From positions 2,728,001-2,792,000 of the forward strand of contig OY970153.1 of NCBI GenBank assembly GCA_963706385.1: a stretch of DNA of 64,000 nt, given 5' to 3'. The notes below the pieces were generated by a model. That model did not search any database and was not told where the DNA came from. It was given only the letters and a program-made list of their open reading frames with translations. This stretch comes from Poindextera sp963706385. Lineage in GTDB: Bacteria > Pseudomonadota > Alphaproteobacteria > Caulobacterales > Caulobacteraceae. Positions 35,009 to 45,606 of the stretch are shown in pieces. The first letter of the stretch is position 1; each line of letters begins with the position of its first letter. The position numbers were made by a program, and so were the translations under genes.

Positions 35009-35578
35009 ATGCGGCAAACCGGCGAGTATCGGATCGGGGCCGACATCGACGCCGTATGGCGGGCGCTGAACGATGCGGACGTGCTGTCCCGGTGCATCGA
35101 CGGCTGCCAGTCGATGACCAAGGTCGGCGACGACGCCTTCGCCGCCACGGTCAAGGCCAAGGTCGGCCCGCTGAGCGCCACCTTCACCGCCGAGGTCCAG
35201 CTCGCCGATCTCGATCCGCCCCACGCCTACACCCTGAAGGCCAGCGTCAAGGGCGGCGCGGCCGGATTCGGCAAGGGCGAGGCCAAGGTCTCGCTGAGCG
35301 AGGACGCCGGCGCCACGCTGCTGCGCTACGCGGTGGAAGGCAATGTCGGCGGCAAGCTGGCCCAGGTCGGCCAGCGGCTGATCGACGGGGCGGCGCGCAA
35401 GATGGCCGACGACTTCTTCGCCAAGTTCGGCGAGATCGTCGCGCCGGGCGCCAGCGGCAAGACCGCCGAGCCGCCGGCGGCGGAACTCGCGGCCAAGCCG
35501 GACCGCCGATGGGTCGCGATCGTCGTGGCCGCGGGGATCGTGCTGGCGGCGCTCGCGGCCGCCGCGCTTTTGCGATAA
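35009..35578 (+). CDS. coxG: CoxG-like SRPBCC protein with C-terminal membrane anchor
   Basis: A 189-residue CoxG-family protein. The SRPBCC domain (residues 1-150) shows SGADIDAVWRALNDADVLSR-like text with RCIDGCQSMTKVGDDAF; the C-terminus carries a hydrophobic helix (VAIVVAAGIVLAALAAAALL). In CO dehydrogenase systems CoxG recruits the enzyme to the cytoplasmic membrane; here it would do so for the form II-type hydroxylase encoded next. ATG at 35009 chosen for its fit to the domain. First gene of coxG-S-L-M. Confidence 0.88.
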   Translation: MRQTGEYRIGADIDAVWRALNDADVLSRCIDGCQSMTKVGDDAFAATVKAKVGPLSATFTAEVQLADLDPPHAYTLKASVKGGAAGFGKGEAKVSLSEDAGATLLRYAVEGNVGGKLAQVGQRLIDGAARKMADDFFAKFGEIVAPGASGKTAEPPAAELAAKPDRRWVAIVVAAGIVLAALAAAALLR

Positions 35579-35613
35579 GCGCGGGGCGAACAGAGAGAAG
35601 GGGAGGAAGCGGC

Positions 35614-36072
<459 letters not shown>

Positions 36073-36082
36073 GGACCCAAGG

Positions 36083-38425
<2,343 letters not shown>

Positions 38426-38438
38426 GGAGGCAGAGACC

Positions 38439-39245
38439 ATGCATGACTTCGCCTATCATCGGCCCGAAACCCTCGCCGCCGCGCTCGCCCTGCGCCGGGA
38501 CGCGCCGGACGGGACCTATCTCGCCGGTGGGATGACGCTGCTGCCCACGCTCAAGCAAAGGCTGGCCTCGCCGTCGGACCTGATCGACCTCGCCGCGCTG
38601 CCCGACATGGCGGGGATCGAGGTGAAGGCGGACCGGGTGGTGATCGGGGCGATGAGCCGTCACGCCGCGGTGGCGGCCTCGGCGGAGGTGCGGCGCGCGA
38701 TCCCGGCGCTGGCCGATCTGGCCTCGCGGATCGGCGACGCCCAGGTGCGCAATCGCGGCACCCTGGGCGGTTCGGTGGCCAACAGCGACCCGTCGGCCGA
38801 CTATCCCGCCGCGGTGATCGGCCTGGGCGCCACGATCCACACCGACCGGCGGACCATCGCCGCCGACGACTATTTCAAGGACCTGTTCGAGACCGCCCTG
38901 GCGCCGGGCGAGCTGATCCGCGCCATTGAATTCCCGATCCCCAGGCGCGCGGCCTATCGGAAATTTCCCAATCCCGCCTCGCGCTACGCCGTGGTCGGGG
39001 TGTTTGTCGCCGATTTTGGCGCCGCCGTGCGGGTCGGCGTCACCGGCGCGGGTCCCTGCGCCTACCGGGCCACGAGCCTCGAGCAGGCGCTGAGCCGCAA
39101 GCTGGACCCCGCCGCCGTCGACCAGGCCGCCATCGACCACGGCCGCTTCAACAGCGATCTGCACGCCTCGGCGGAGTATCGGGGCGCCCTGGTGCGGGTG
39201 ATGGCCCGCCGCGCGGTGGAGGATCTGCTGGCGCGGACACGCTGA
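38439..39245 (+). CDS. coxM: Molybdenum hydroxylase medium subunit (FAD-binding)
   Basis: A 268-residue FAD subunit. FAD-binding signatures are YLAGGMTLLPTLKQR and IGDAQVRNRGTLGGSVANSD, and the C-terminal CO_deh_flav domain is present. It transfers electrons from the small subunit to the acceptor. Ends the coxG-S-L-M unit; a strong palindromic hairpin follows. Confidence 0.93.
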   Translation: MHDFAYHRPETLAAALALRRDAPDGTYLAGGMTLLPTLKQRLASPSDLIDLAALPDMAGIEVKADRVVIGAMSRHAAVAASAEVRRAIPALADLASRIGDAQVRNRGTLGGSVANSDPSADYPAAVIGLGATIHTDRRTIAADDYFKDLFETALAPGELIRAIEFPIPRRAAYRKFPNPASRYAVVGVFVADFGAAVRVGVTGAGPCAYRATSLEQALSRKLDPAAVDQAAIDHGRFNSDLHASAEYRGALVRVMARRAVEDLLARTR

Positions 39246-39296
39246 GGCCTATCGGGGGGAGAAGGTCGCCGGCGATTCACGATCGCGGGCGATACC

Positions 39297-39320
39297 GGAG
39301 GCGGGCGCGCGCCCGCCTCC
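39297..39320. terminator. 24-bp perfect palindrome between coxM and flagellin
   Basis: GGAGGCGGGCGC is directly followed by GCGCCCGCCTCC, a perfect palindrome between two convergent genes. Fits a bidirectional terminator without a U-tract. Confidence 0.65.
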
Positions 39321-39333
39321 GACGCCGGTTTGA

Positions 39334-40161
39334 TTACCGGAACAGGCTCAGCAGGGCCGAGCTCGACTGGTTGGCGATCGAGAGCGCCTGGATGCCGAGC
39401 TGCTGCTTGGTCTGCAGCGAGCTGAGCAGGGCGCTTTCCTTGCCCATGTTGGCGTTGACCAGGTTGCCGACGCCGATGTCCAGCGTGTCCTGCAGGTTCT
39501 GAACGAAGGTCAGTTGGTTCTGCAGGGCGGTGGCCCCGGTGCCGAGTTGGCCCAGGGCGGCGTTGACGTTGACGATCGCGGTTTGGACCGTGGTGACCAT
39601 GTTGGTGGCCAGGGTCGTCGTGCCGATCGACGAGGTCGCGGTCAGAGCGGCCATGTTGGCGCCGCCCAGCGACAGGTCCTGAGCGCTGACGGTCAATTGA
39701 CTGCCGGTCACCGAGGCCAGGGCGTAGATCGAGGTGCCCCCCGACTTGATCATATTGACCCCGTTGAAGTCCGAGGTGCTCACGATCTGGGTGATCTGGG
39801 TCAGGAGCGATTTGAACTGGGTGTTGTAGGCGGCCAGGCTGACCGGATCGAGCGAGGTGTCCGAGCCCGAGAGCGCCAGCGTCTTCAGTTGGTTCAACAG
39901 GTTGGAGACGCTGTTGCCGGCCGAGGTGGCGACCTGGACGGTCGACTGGGCGCGTTGCAGCGACTGGGCCACGGCGCCGAGCGCCGAGGAGTTGCCGCGT
40001 TCGTTCTGGGCGATGGCCCAGATCGCGCCGTTGTCCTGCGGCGTGGCGATCGCCAAGCCGGTGGAGACCTCGTTTTGGGCTTGTTGCAGCGCCATCGCGG
40101 TGGAGCTCAGGCTTTGCAGAGCGACCAGCGCGCCAGCGTTGGTGTTCACGCTAAGTGACAT
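39334..40161 (-). CDS. Flagellin
   Basis: A 275-residue flagellin, the size of the small Caulobacter flagellins. It starts MSLSVNTNAGALVALQSL (D0 helix) and ends LSIANQSSSALLSLFR, the normal Flagellin_N and Flagellin_C heptad regions, with a short serine/threonine-rich central part. It would be exported by the flagellar type III system and polymerise into the filament. No other flagellar gene is in the window. AGGGAA lies 8 bases before ATG. The upstream region is unusually AT-rich. Confidence 0.93.
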   Translation of the reverse strand: MSLSVNTNAGALVALQSLSSTAMALQQAQNEVSTGLAIATPQDNGAIWAIAQNERGNSSALGAVAQSLQRAQSTVQVATSAGNSVSNLLNQLKTLALSGSDTSLDPVSLAAYNTQFKSLLTQITQIVSTSDFNGVNMIKSGGTSIYALASVTGSQLTVSAQDLSLGGANMAALTATSSIGTTTLATNMVTTVQTAIVNVNAALGQLGTGATALQNQLTFVQNLQDTLDIGVGNLVNANMGKESALLSSLQTKQQLGIQALSIANQSSSALLSLFR

Positions 40162-40584
40162 TAAATCGTTCCCTATTCGCAGGTGTCCGGCGCCATTTTG
40201 ACAGCCGAGAGCCGGTTCGCTTTGAATGCCGGCCCAATCCGAAATTTAAAATAGTCAAATGAATCTTTGTATAAGCAGTGTAGTTAATTTTTTCAAAACA
40301 ATGTATCATTTTGAAACAGCATCATGGTTGAAAGGTATTCATCTTTCAAGATTTTATTATAAATAATGGCTTAAAATAGATCAAAGGCACACAACTTATA
40401 TTTTAATATGGAAAAATAAGCTAAACAATAGAAACAAATATCGCGCATTTATTTTTTTGAACTTAAATAAATCCAACATCCCAATGCGATCGGGCTCTAA
40501 ATCGCCCCGCCCCTGAATTTTCATTCGCCAAGAACCAGGGTTTGGATGGTTCGCCGATTAATGACGCGGCGGGTGGCGCCGGTC
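40162..40584. other. AT-rich gene-free stretch upstream of flagellin
   Basis: 423 bases without a credible gene. From about 40230 to 40480 it is strongly A/T-rich, in contrast to the GC-rich window, with several A and T runs. It contains the flagellin promoter region and, near 40482-40504, a short segment (GCGATCGGGCTCTAAAT) like one arm of the RIME-like repeat. I looked for a sigma-54 -24/-12 site and did not find a convincing one. Confidence 0.6.
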
Positions 40585-41043
40585 TCAGAACATCGGGTGC
40601 GGATTGTTGGACTTGTCCGGGATCGGCTGCACGACGTCCCAGTGCTCGGCGATCTTGCCGTCCTCGAGGCGGAAGATGTCGACGACGGCGAACGGCGGCC
40701 GGCCCGGGAATTCGCTCTTGTAGTGGACGGCGGCCAGGTCGCCCTCAACGATGACGCGCGCCAGGGTCACTTTTGGACGCTTTTCGGCCGGAATGGACTC
40801 GAAGAAGCTCAGCACCGCGGCGCGGCCGTCGGCCGCCAAGGGGTTATGCTGGATGTAGTCCTCGCGCACGTAGCACTCGAACCCGTGCCGGATCTTGCCC
40901 TGGACGAACACCTCGTCGAAGAAGACGCGCACCACGGCCTCGTTGCTCGGCGGGCGCTCGCACGGGGCGGCGGCCTCCGCCGCGGCCGCCGGCGCCGCGG
41001 CGACCACGGACGCCAGCAAGGCGCCGATCAGGATTTCGCGCAT
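40585..41043 (-). CDS. Secreted SnoaL/NTF2-like protein
   Basis: A 152-residue protein with a signal peptide (MREILIGALLASVVAAAPAA) and an NTF2/SnoaL-like fold indicated by ECYVREDYIQHNPLAADGRA and FRLEDGKIAEHWDVVQPIPD, the pattern seen in many predicted ester cyclases and hydrolases of the SnoaL class. Periplasmic localisation is predicted. No enzymatic function can be assigned. It is divergent from the large fusion gene 256 bases away. ATG at 41043 chosen because the signal peptide starts there. Confidence 0.8.
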   Translation of the reverse strand: MREILIGALLASVVAAAPAAAAEAAAPCERPPSNEAVVRVFFDEVFVQGKIRHGFECYVREDYIQHNPLAADGRAAVLSFFESIPAEKRPKVTLARVIVEGDLAAVHYKSEFPGRPPFAVVDIFRLEDGKIAEHWDVVQPIPDKSNNPHPMF

Positions 41044-41279
41044 GGGGTCCCCCTTGAGATGTCCGTCGCAGCGTAATCCATCGGGACCTCGGGGCAAGAG
41101 CGCCGCGTGAGACGCCCTACCCCGTCGCCAGCTTCTTCGGCCGACCGCCCTACCCCATCCCAGTTAGCGCCCGCCTAAGCTTGGGCTGACAACGACGGGT
41201 AGTTCCAACTTGTCAGTTACACTTCGGAATTATTCTGCCCAACCTCAACTCGACGACCTCCTTGTGGACGTCGACATGA

Positions 41280-41285
41280 TATAAT
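41280..41285 (+). promoter_or_regulatory. Possible -10 element of the ligase/acyltransferase gene
   Basis: A perfect TATAAT stands 14 bases before the ATG at 41300 in an otherwise GC-rich setting, with no ribosome binding site between. If used, it gives a nearly leaderless mRNA. No good -35 at the normal distance, hence low confidence. Confidence 0.3.
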
Positions 41286-41299
41286 ATCGAAAGCGCCAA

Positions 41300-44131
41300 A
41301 TGTCCGATACGATCCGAGGCGAGATAACCAAGTTTCAGGTTGAACCCAGTCTTGCGGCCCGGCCGTTGGACCATCTTGTGCTGACCGGGGCCGACGACGC
41401 TCCCGCGCTGCTGCTGCGCTCGGGCAACCTTACCTTCAAGGACTTAAGGGCGCGGATCGCGGCGCTTAGCGGCTGGCTGAGGCATTGCGCGCCCGAACCT
41501 GGCGCGCGGGTGGCGAGCTGGGCCGGGAAGGATGAGCTTACCTGTCTGCTTCCGCTGGCGGCTGCCCGGGCTGGACTGGTCCATGTCCCCGTCAATCCGT
41601 TGCTCAAGCATGCGCAGGTCGCCCATATTCTCGCCGATAGCGGCGCCCGGATGCTGATCGGCGCGCCGGCGCGGATGGCGACGCTTGAGCCGGGCGACGT
41701 TCCTGCCGGCTGCCGGCGGGTGGCCGAGGGCGACGCGCTGGCTGAGGCAACGGAACTGGGGCTGGAACTGCCGCCATCCGCGGCGGATCCGGGCGAACTG
41801 GCGGCAATCCTCTACACCAGCGGTTCGACCGGGCGACCCAAGGGAGTGATGTTGAGTCACGCCAACATGTGGCTCGGCGCGAAAAGCGTCGCCGGTTACC
41901 TCGGCCTGAAGCCCGATGACCGGACGCTGGCCGTGTTGCCGCTGTCGTTCGATTATGGCCAGAATCAGCTGCTTTCGAGCTGGTATGCCGGGGCAAGCGT
42001 CGTCCCACTCGATTACCTGACCCAGCTCGACGTGATGAAGGCGATCGAGCGCCATGATATTACCACGCTGGCGGGTGTTCCGCCCCTGTGGGTGCAACTC
42101 GCCGAACTTGATTGGCCGCAGGCAGCGGCGGCGAAACTGCGGCGGTTGACCAACAGCGGGGGCGCGCTGACGCCCGATCTCGTCTGTCGCCTGCGGACGA
42201 TTTTCCCCCAGGCCCAGCTTTTCGCGATGTATGGCCTGACCGAGGCCTTCCGCTCGACCTTTCTCGATCCGGCGCTGATTGATAGCCATCCGACCTCGAT
42301 GGGCAAGGCCATCCCGTGCGCCGAGATTCTCGTCATCGGCGACGATGGGGAGGTGACCGCCGACGAGGAGGAGGGCGAACTCGTCCATTGCGGGCCGTTG
42401 GTGGCGCAAGGCTACTGGCAGGACGCGGAACGCACCGCCGAGCGGTTTCGACCGGCGCCGCGGCAGTCGCGATATGGCGGCGTCGCGGTGTGGTCGGGCG
42501 ACAGGGTCAGGCGCGACGCCGACGGGCTGCTCTATTTCGTCGGTCGGCGCGATGCGATGATCAAGAGCTCCGGCAACCGGATCAGCCCGCAGGAGATCGA
42601 GGAGGCGGCGCTCGCGACGGGTCTCATTGCGGAGGCCGTTGCGCTCGGGATCCCTGACAAGCGACTTGGTCAGGCGGTTCACCTGGTTGTCCGCGCCGCG
42701 CCCGGAACGTCTGAGGCCGAGACGGAATTGCCTCGTGACCTCATGCGGCAATTGCCGAATTTCATGCAGCCCAAAGTCATTCATTGGCGTGAGACGATGC
42801 CGATCGGGCCCAATGGCAAGATTGATCGGCAGGGCCTGGCCGAGGAATACCGCAATGCGTCGATCACGGCGCCGGCTCAGGGCGCGGATCTGGCGTTGGC
42901 GATGCGATCGCCCGGCGCCGAACTTCGCGGCGAGATGGCCGCGATTCTGGGCGTAAAAGCGATCAGAGACGAGGACACGTTCATCAGCCTGGGCGGCGAT
43001 TCCCTGAACTATGTCCAAGCCTTGATGCTGCTTGATTCCAGACCGGGCGGCGCTCCGGAGGGATGGGAGCGCTTGCCTTTCGCCGGGTTGGAGGAGCTTG
43101 TTTGCTCACGGGATCTTTCGGAAAACGCCGACGCATTGGCGGAGGGCGCCACCGCTGACGCCTGGCGGCGCGGCGCGACCAAGGATCGAAGCCTGAAGGT
43201 GCTCGAGAGCAGCGTCGTCTTGCGCGCGATCGCAATCATTTTTGTTGTGCTTACTCATAGCATAGACTTCGCATTTGCCGGCGCGACGAACGTACTCCTG
43301 CTTATCGTCGGTATGAATTTCGCCAGATTTCAGCTTCCAAGACTTGAAACGGGCGGGTATGAACAGGTTATAAGATCGACGATTTCTAAAGTAATGCTAC
43401 CATATTTCGCCATTTTGACTTTGTATTCTTTCGCGATACATCAAATTGTTTGGCCTCAATTTCTCTTGTATAGTAATTTTACCCATGGAATAATTTGGCA
43501 CGGCGAGCGTAGATTCAAGATTTACTGGTTTTTAGAAGTTTATCTTGATTTCATATTGTTTTTAAGCCTTATTTTTCTTGCGCCGCAGGTCCGCGCCCTG
43601 TCGCGCGATCGACCGAAGGCGACGGCTATCGGAACCTTCGTTCTCGCCCTTATCGCCGCCGCCATCGCCCGGCGGTACAGCGACGCGGGAATACTTTATG
43701 ACCGCACGCCGATGTCGGCGGCCCCCCTCTTCTTGTATGGTTGGCTGATCGAGAAGCTCAAATCACAGCGAGAAAAAATCGGACTGCTCGCGGCTGGTGT
43801 TGTGATCATGTTCATTCTGCCGCTCGACACAGAGGCGCTCGCGATCCCCTTCCTGGTCGTGGCGGCGCCGACCTTGATCTTTGTGCGCAGGATCCCGGTT
43901 GGACCCCTTCTGGCTCCGCCGCTTTCGGTCATCGCCGGCGCGAGTCTCTACATATACATACTCCATGGCGTTGTTTTGTCGGGGACGCGGGTGCTGGTTG
44001 GACATGATTCATGGATCCCGACCTGGGCGATACCGTTGGTCGTCCTGGGCTCCCTCGCCATCGGCGTGCTTGTTTCGCGAGGCCCGGATCTGCTGAGGAC
44101 AAGGCGCGTGTACGCGCTGTTGGGGCGGTGA
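41300..44131 (+). CDS. Fused acyl-AMP ligase / carrier / membrane acyltransferase
   Basis: A 943-residue protein of three units. Residues 1-525: ANL ligase with LYTSGSTGRPKGVM (171-184), YGLTE (311-315) and Lys507 in GPNGKIDR; the segment VPVNPLLKHAQVAHILADSG resembles exosortase A-associated acyl-CoA ligases. Residues about 535-605: carrier domain with FISLGGDSLN, phosphopantetheine Ser568. Residues about 637-943: about ten membrane helices of the acyltransferase-3 type, with the R-X10-H motif at Arg642/His653. One protein could thus activate a carboxylic acid, load it on its own carrier and pass it to a membrane or exported acceptor. DNA 43240-43600 is AT-rich. No exosortase or NRPS genes are nearby; acid and acceptor unknown. 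Confidence 0.85.
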   Translation: MSDTIRGEITKFQVEPSLAARPLDHLVLTGADDAPALLLRSGNLTFKDLRARIAALSGWLRHCAPEPGARVASWAGKDELTCLLPLAAARAGLVHVPVNPLLKHAQVAHILADSGARMLIGAPARMATLEPGDVPAGCRRVAEGDALAEATELGLELPPSAADPGELAAILYTSGSTGRPKGVMLSHANMWLGAKSVAGYLGLKPDDRTLAVLPLSFDYGQNQLLSSWYAGASVVPLDYLTQLDVMKAIERHDITTLAGVPPLWVQLAELDWPQAAAAKLRRLTNSGGALTPDLVCRLRTIFPQAQLFAMYGLTEAFRSTFLDPALIDSHPTSMGKAIPCAEILVIGDDGEVTADEEEGELVHCGPLVAQGYWQDAERTAERFRPAPRQSRYGGVAVWSGDRVRRDADGLLYFVGRRDAMIKSSGNRISPQEIEEAALATGLIAEAVALGIPDKRLGQAVHLVVRAAPGTSEAETELPRDLMRQLPNFMQPKVIHWRETMPIGPNGKIDRQGLAEEYRNASITAPAQGADLALAMRSPGAELRGEMAAILGVKAIRDEDTFISLGGDSLNYVQALMLLDSRPGGAPEGWERLPFAGLEELVCSRDLSENADALAEGATADAWRRGATKDRSLKVLESSVVLRAIAIIFVVLTHSIDFAFAGATNVLLLIVGMNFARFQLPRLETGGYEQVIRSTISKVMLPYFAILTLYSFAIHQIVWPQFLLYSNFTHGIIWHGERRFKIYWFLEVYLDFILFLSLIFLAPQVRALSRDRPKATAIGTFVLALIAAAIARRYSDAGILYDRTPMSAAPLFLYGWLIEKLKSQREKIGLLAAGVVIMFILPLDTEALAIPFLVVAAPTLIFVRRIPVGPLLAPPLSVIAGASLYIYILHGVVLSGTRVLVGHDSWIPTWAIPLVVLGSLAIGVLVSRGPDLLRTRRVYALLGR

Positions 44132-44271
44132 GCGAGGGGCGCCGTCAGTCCAACAGGGGAGAATCCGTCGACAGGATACCTACAGCCTAAGTCCATCGCG
44201 CGCACGGACGGCGTGACGGGTAATCATGTTGACCTATGCGTCCGGTGCGTCCGGGCCGGACACCGGGCGTC

Positions 44272-44361
44272 TGGCGGTGAGAGAGGGATTCGAACCCTCG
44301 ATAGAGTTTCCCCTATACACGCGTTCCAGGCGTGCGCCTTCAACCACTCGGCCACCTCACC
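44272..44361 (-). tRNA. tRNA-Ser (GGA)
   Basis: On the minus strand the sequence starts GGTGAGGTGGCCGAGTGGTT, has anticodon stem CACGC/GCGTG with loop CTGGAAC (anticodon GGA), a long serine-type variable arm, the T arm GAGGGTTCGAATCCCTC and an acceptor end CTCACC followed by G and encoded CCA. It reads UCC and UCU serine codons. Size of 90 nt including CCA is normal for tRNA-Ser. Confidence 0.96.
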
Positions 44362-44531
44362 CACCGGCGCGGAAGGCCGGACGAGCGGCCCCGCCTCGCG
44401 CGGAAGGCGGGCAATATACTCAGGAAGCGCCCCGCCACAAGCGAGGCTGGGGCCGGGCGTGAATCCGGCCGGGAATCCGGCTATGCTGCCTTAACGCACG
44501 CCACCTGATCCATGCGAGGGAGGAGCCCGCC

Positions 44532-45185
44532 ATGCCGTTCGCCCACAAGAGCCTGGAGCTGCCGACCCGCGAGAGCGCGCTGCCCGGCCGGCCCGCGCCG
44601 ATCCCGACCGCGACCCACCACTTCGTCTGCGGTCGGCCGCTGAAGGGGCCCTATCCCGAGGGGCTCGAGCGGGCGGTGTTCGCCATGGGCTGTTTCTGGG
44701 GCGTGGAGCGCAAGTTCTGGCAGGTCCCGGGCGTATGGGTCACGGCGGTGGGCTATGTCGCCGGCCTGACGCCCAACCCCACCTATGAGGAGGTCTGCTC
44801 CGGCCGCACCGGCCACACCGAGGCGGTGCTGGTGGTCTATGATCCGAAGGCGGTGAGCTACGAGGCCCTCTTGAAGGTGTTCTGGGAAGGCCACGATCCG
44901 ACCCAGGGCATGCGCCAGGGCGGCGACATCGGCACGCAATACCGCTCGGGGATCTATCCCCTCTCCGACGCCCAGGCCCGGGCCGCCGAGGCCTCGCGCG
45001 CGCTCTACGCCCAGGCGCTGGCCGCCGAGGGCTACGGGCCGGTGACCACCGAGATCGCGCCGGCCGGCCCGTTCTATTTCGCCGAGGACTATCACCAGCA
45101 GTACCTGGCCAAGAACCCGCACGGCTATTGCGGCGTCGGCGGCACCGGGGTGAGCTGCCCGATCGGGGTCGGCGTCCAGGCGTGA
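44532..45185 (+). CDS. msrA: Peptide-methionine (S)-S-oxide reductase MsrA
   Basis: A 217-residue MsrA. The catalytic Cys54 is in AMGCFWGVERKFW, and the resolving cysteines in NPHGYCGVGGTGVSCP near the C-terminus. It repairs methionine sulfoxide in proteins using thioredoxin. The stop overlaps the GTG start of the next gene (GTGA), indicating coupled translation. Confidence 0.96.
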   Translation: MPFAHKSLELPTRESALPGRPAPIPTATHHFVCGRPLKGPYPEGLERAVFAMGCFWGVERKFWQVPGVWVTAVGYVAGLTPNPTYEEVCSGRTGHTEAVLVVYDPKAVSYEALLKVFWEGHDPTQGMRQGGDIGTQYRSGIYPLSDAQARAAEASRALYAQALAAEGYGPVTTEIAPAGPFYFAEDYHQQYLAKNPHGYCGVGGTGVSCPIGVGVQA

Positions 45186-45556
45186 GCCCCGAGGCGTTCG
45201 AGGCCGCCTGCCTCGATCTTCCGGCGGCGACCAAGGTCGTCCAGTGGGGCGGGGCCAGCGTCTACAAGCTCGGACCCAAGGTGTTCGCCATCGCCGGCCT
45301 GTCGCGCGCGGGCGAGCCGGCGTCTTACGTGTTCAAGGTCTCGGAGATGGCCTACGAGCTTCTGATCGAGCACGGCTTCGCCGAGCCGGCGCCCTATCTG
45401 CGGCGGGCCAAATGGGTGCGGCTGCGGCGCCAGGACGCCCTGGGCGACGATGACCTGCGCGCCTATCTCGGACAGGCTCACGCCCTGGTCGCCGCCAAGC
45501 TGACCCGCGCCGCGCGCGCGGCTTTGGGTTTGCCGCCGCCCCGCGCCGGCGTGTAA
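45182..45556 (+). CDS. MmcQ/YjbR family DNA-binding-like protein
   Basis: A 124-residue protein of the YjbR/MmcQ fold (CyaY-like). Signatures: ACLDLPAATKVVQWGGASVY and VFKVSEMAYELLIEHGFAEP then RRAKWVRL. The family is annotated as DNA-binding from fold similarity, with no defined role. GTG at 45182 chosen because it overlaps the msrA stop; a longer frame upstream is part of msrA in another phase. Confidence 0.83.
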   Translation: MSPEAFEAACLDLPAATKVVQWGGASVYKLGPKVFAIAGLSRAGEPASYVFKVSEMAYELLIEHGFAEPAPYLRRAKWVRLRRQDALGDDDLRAYLGQAHALVAAKLTRAARAALGLPPPRAGV

Positions 45557-45606
45557 GGCAGCGTCAGGGCGCCAAATCTAAAGCCGCGCGCGCCGCCGGA
45601 GACCCC

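Noticed and set aside
40162..40300. Sigma-54 promoter for the flagellin
   Set aside because: No GG/GC pair at -24/-12 spacing with TGGCAC/TTGC-like content could be found.
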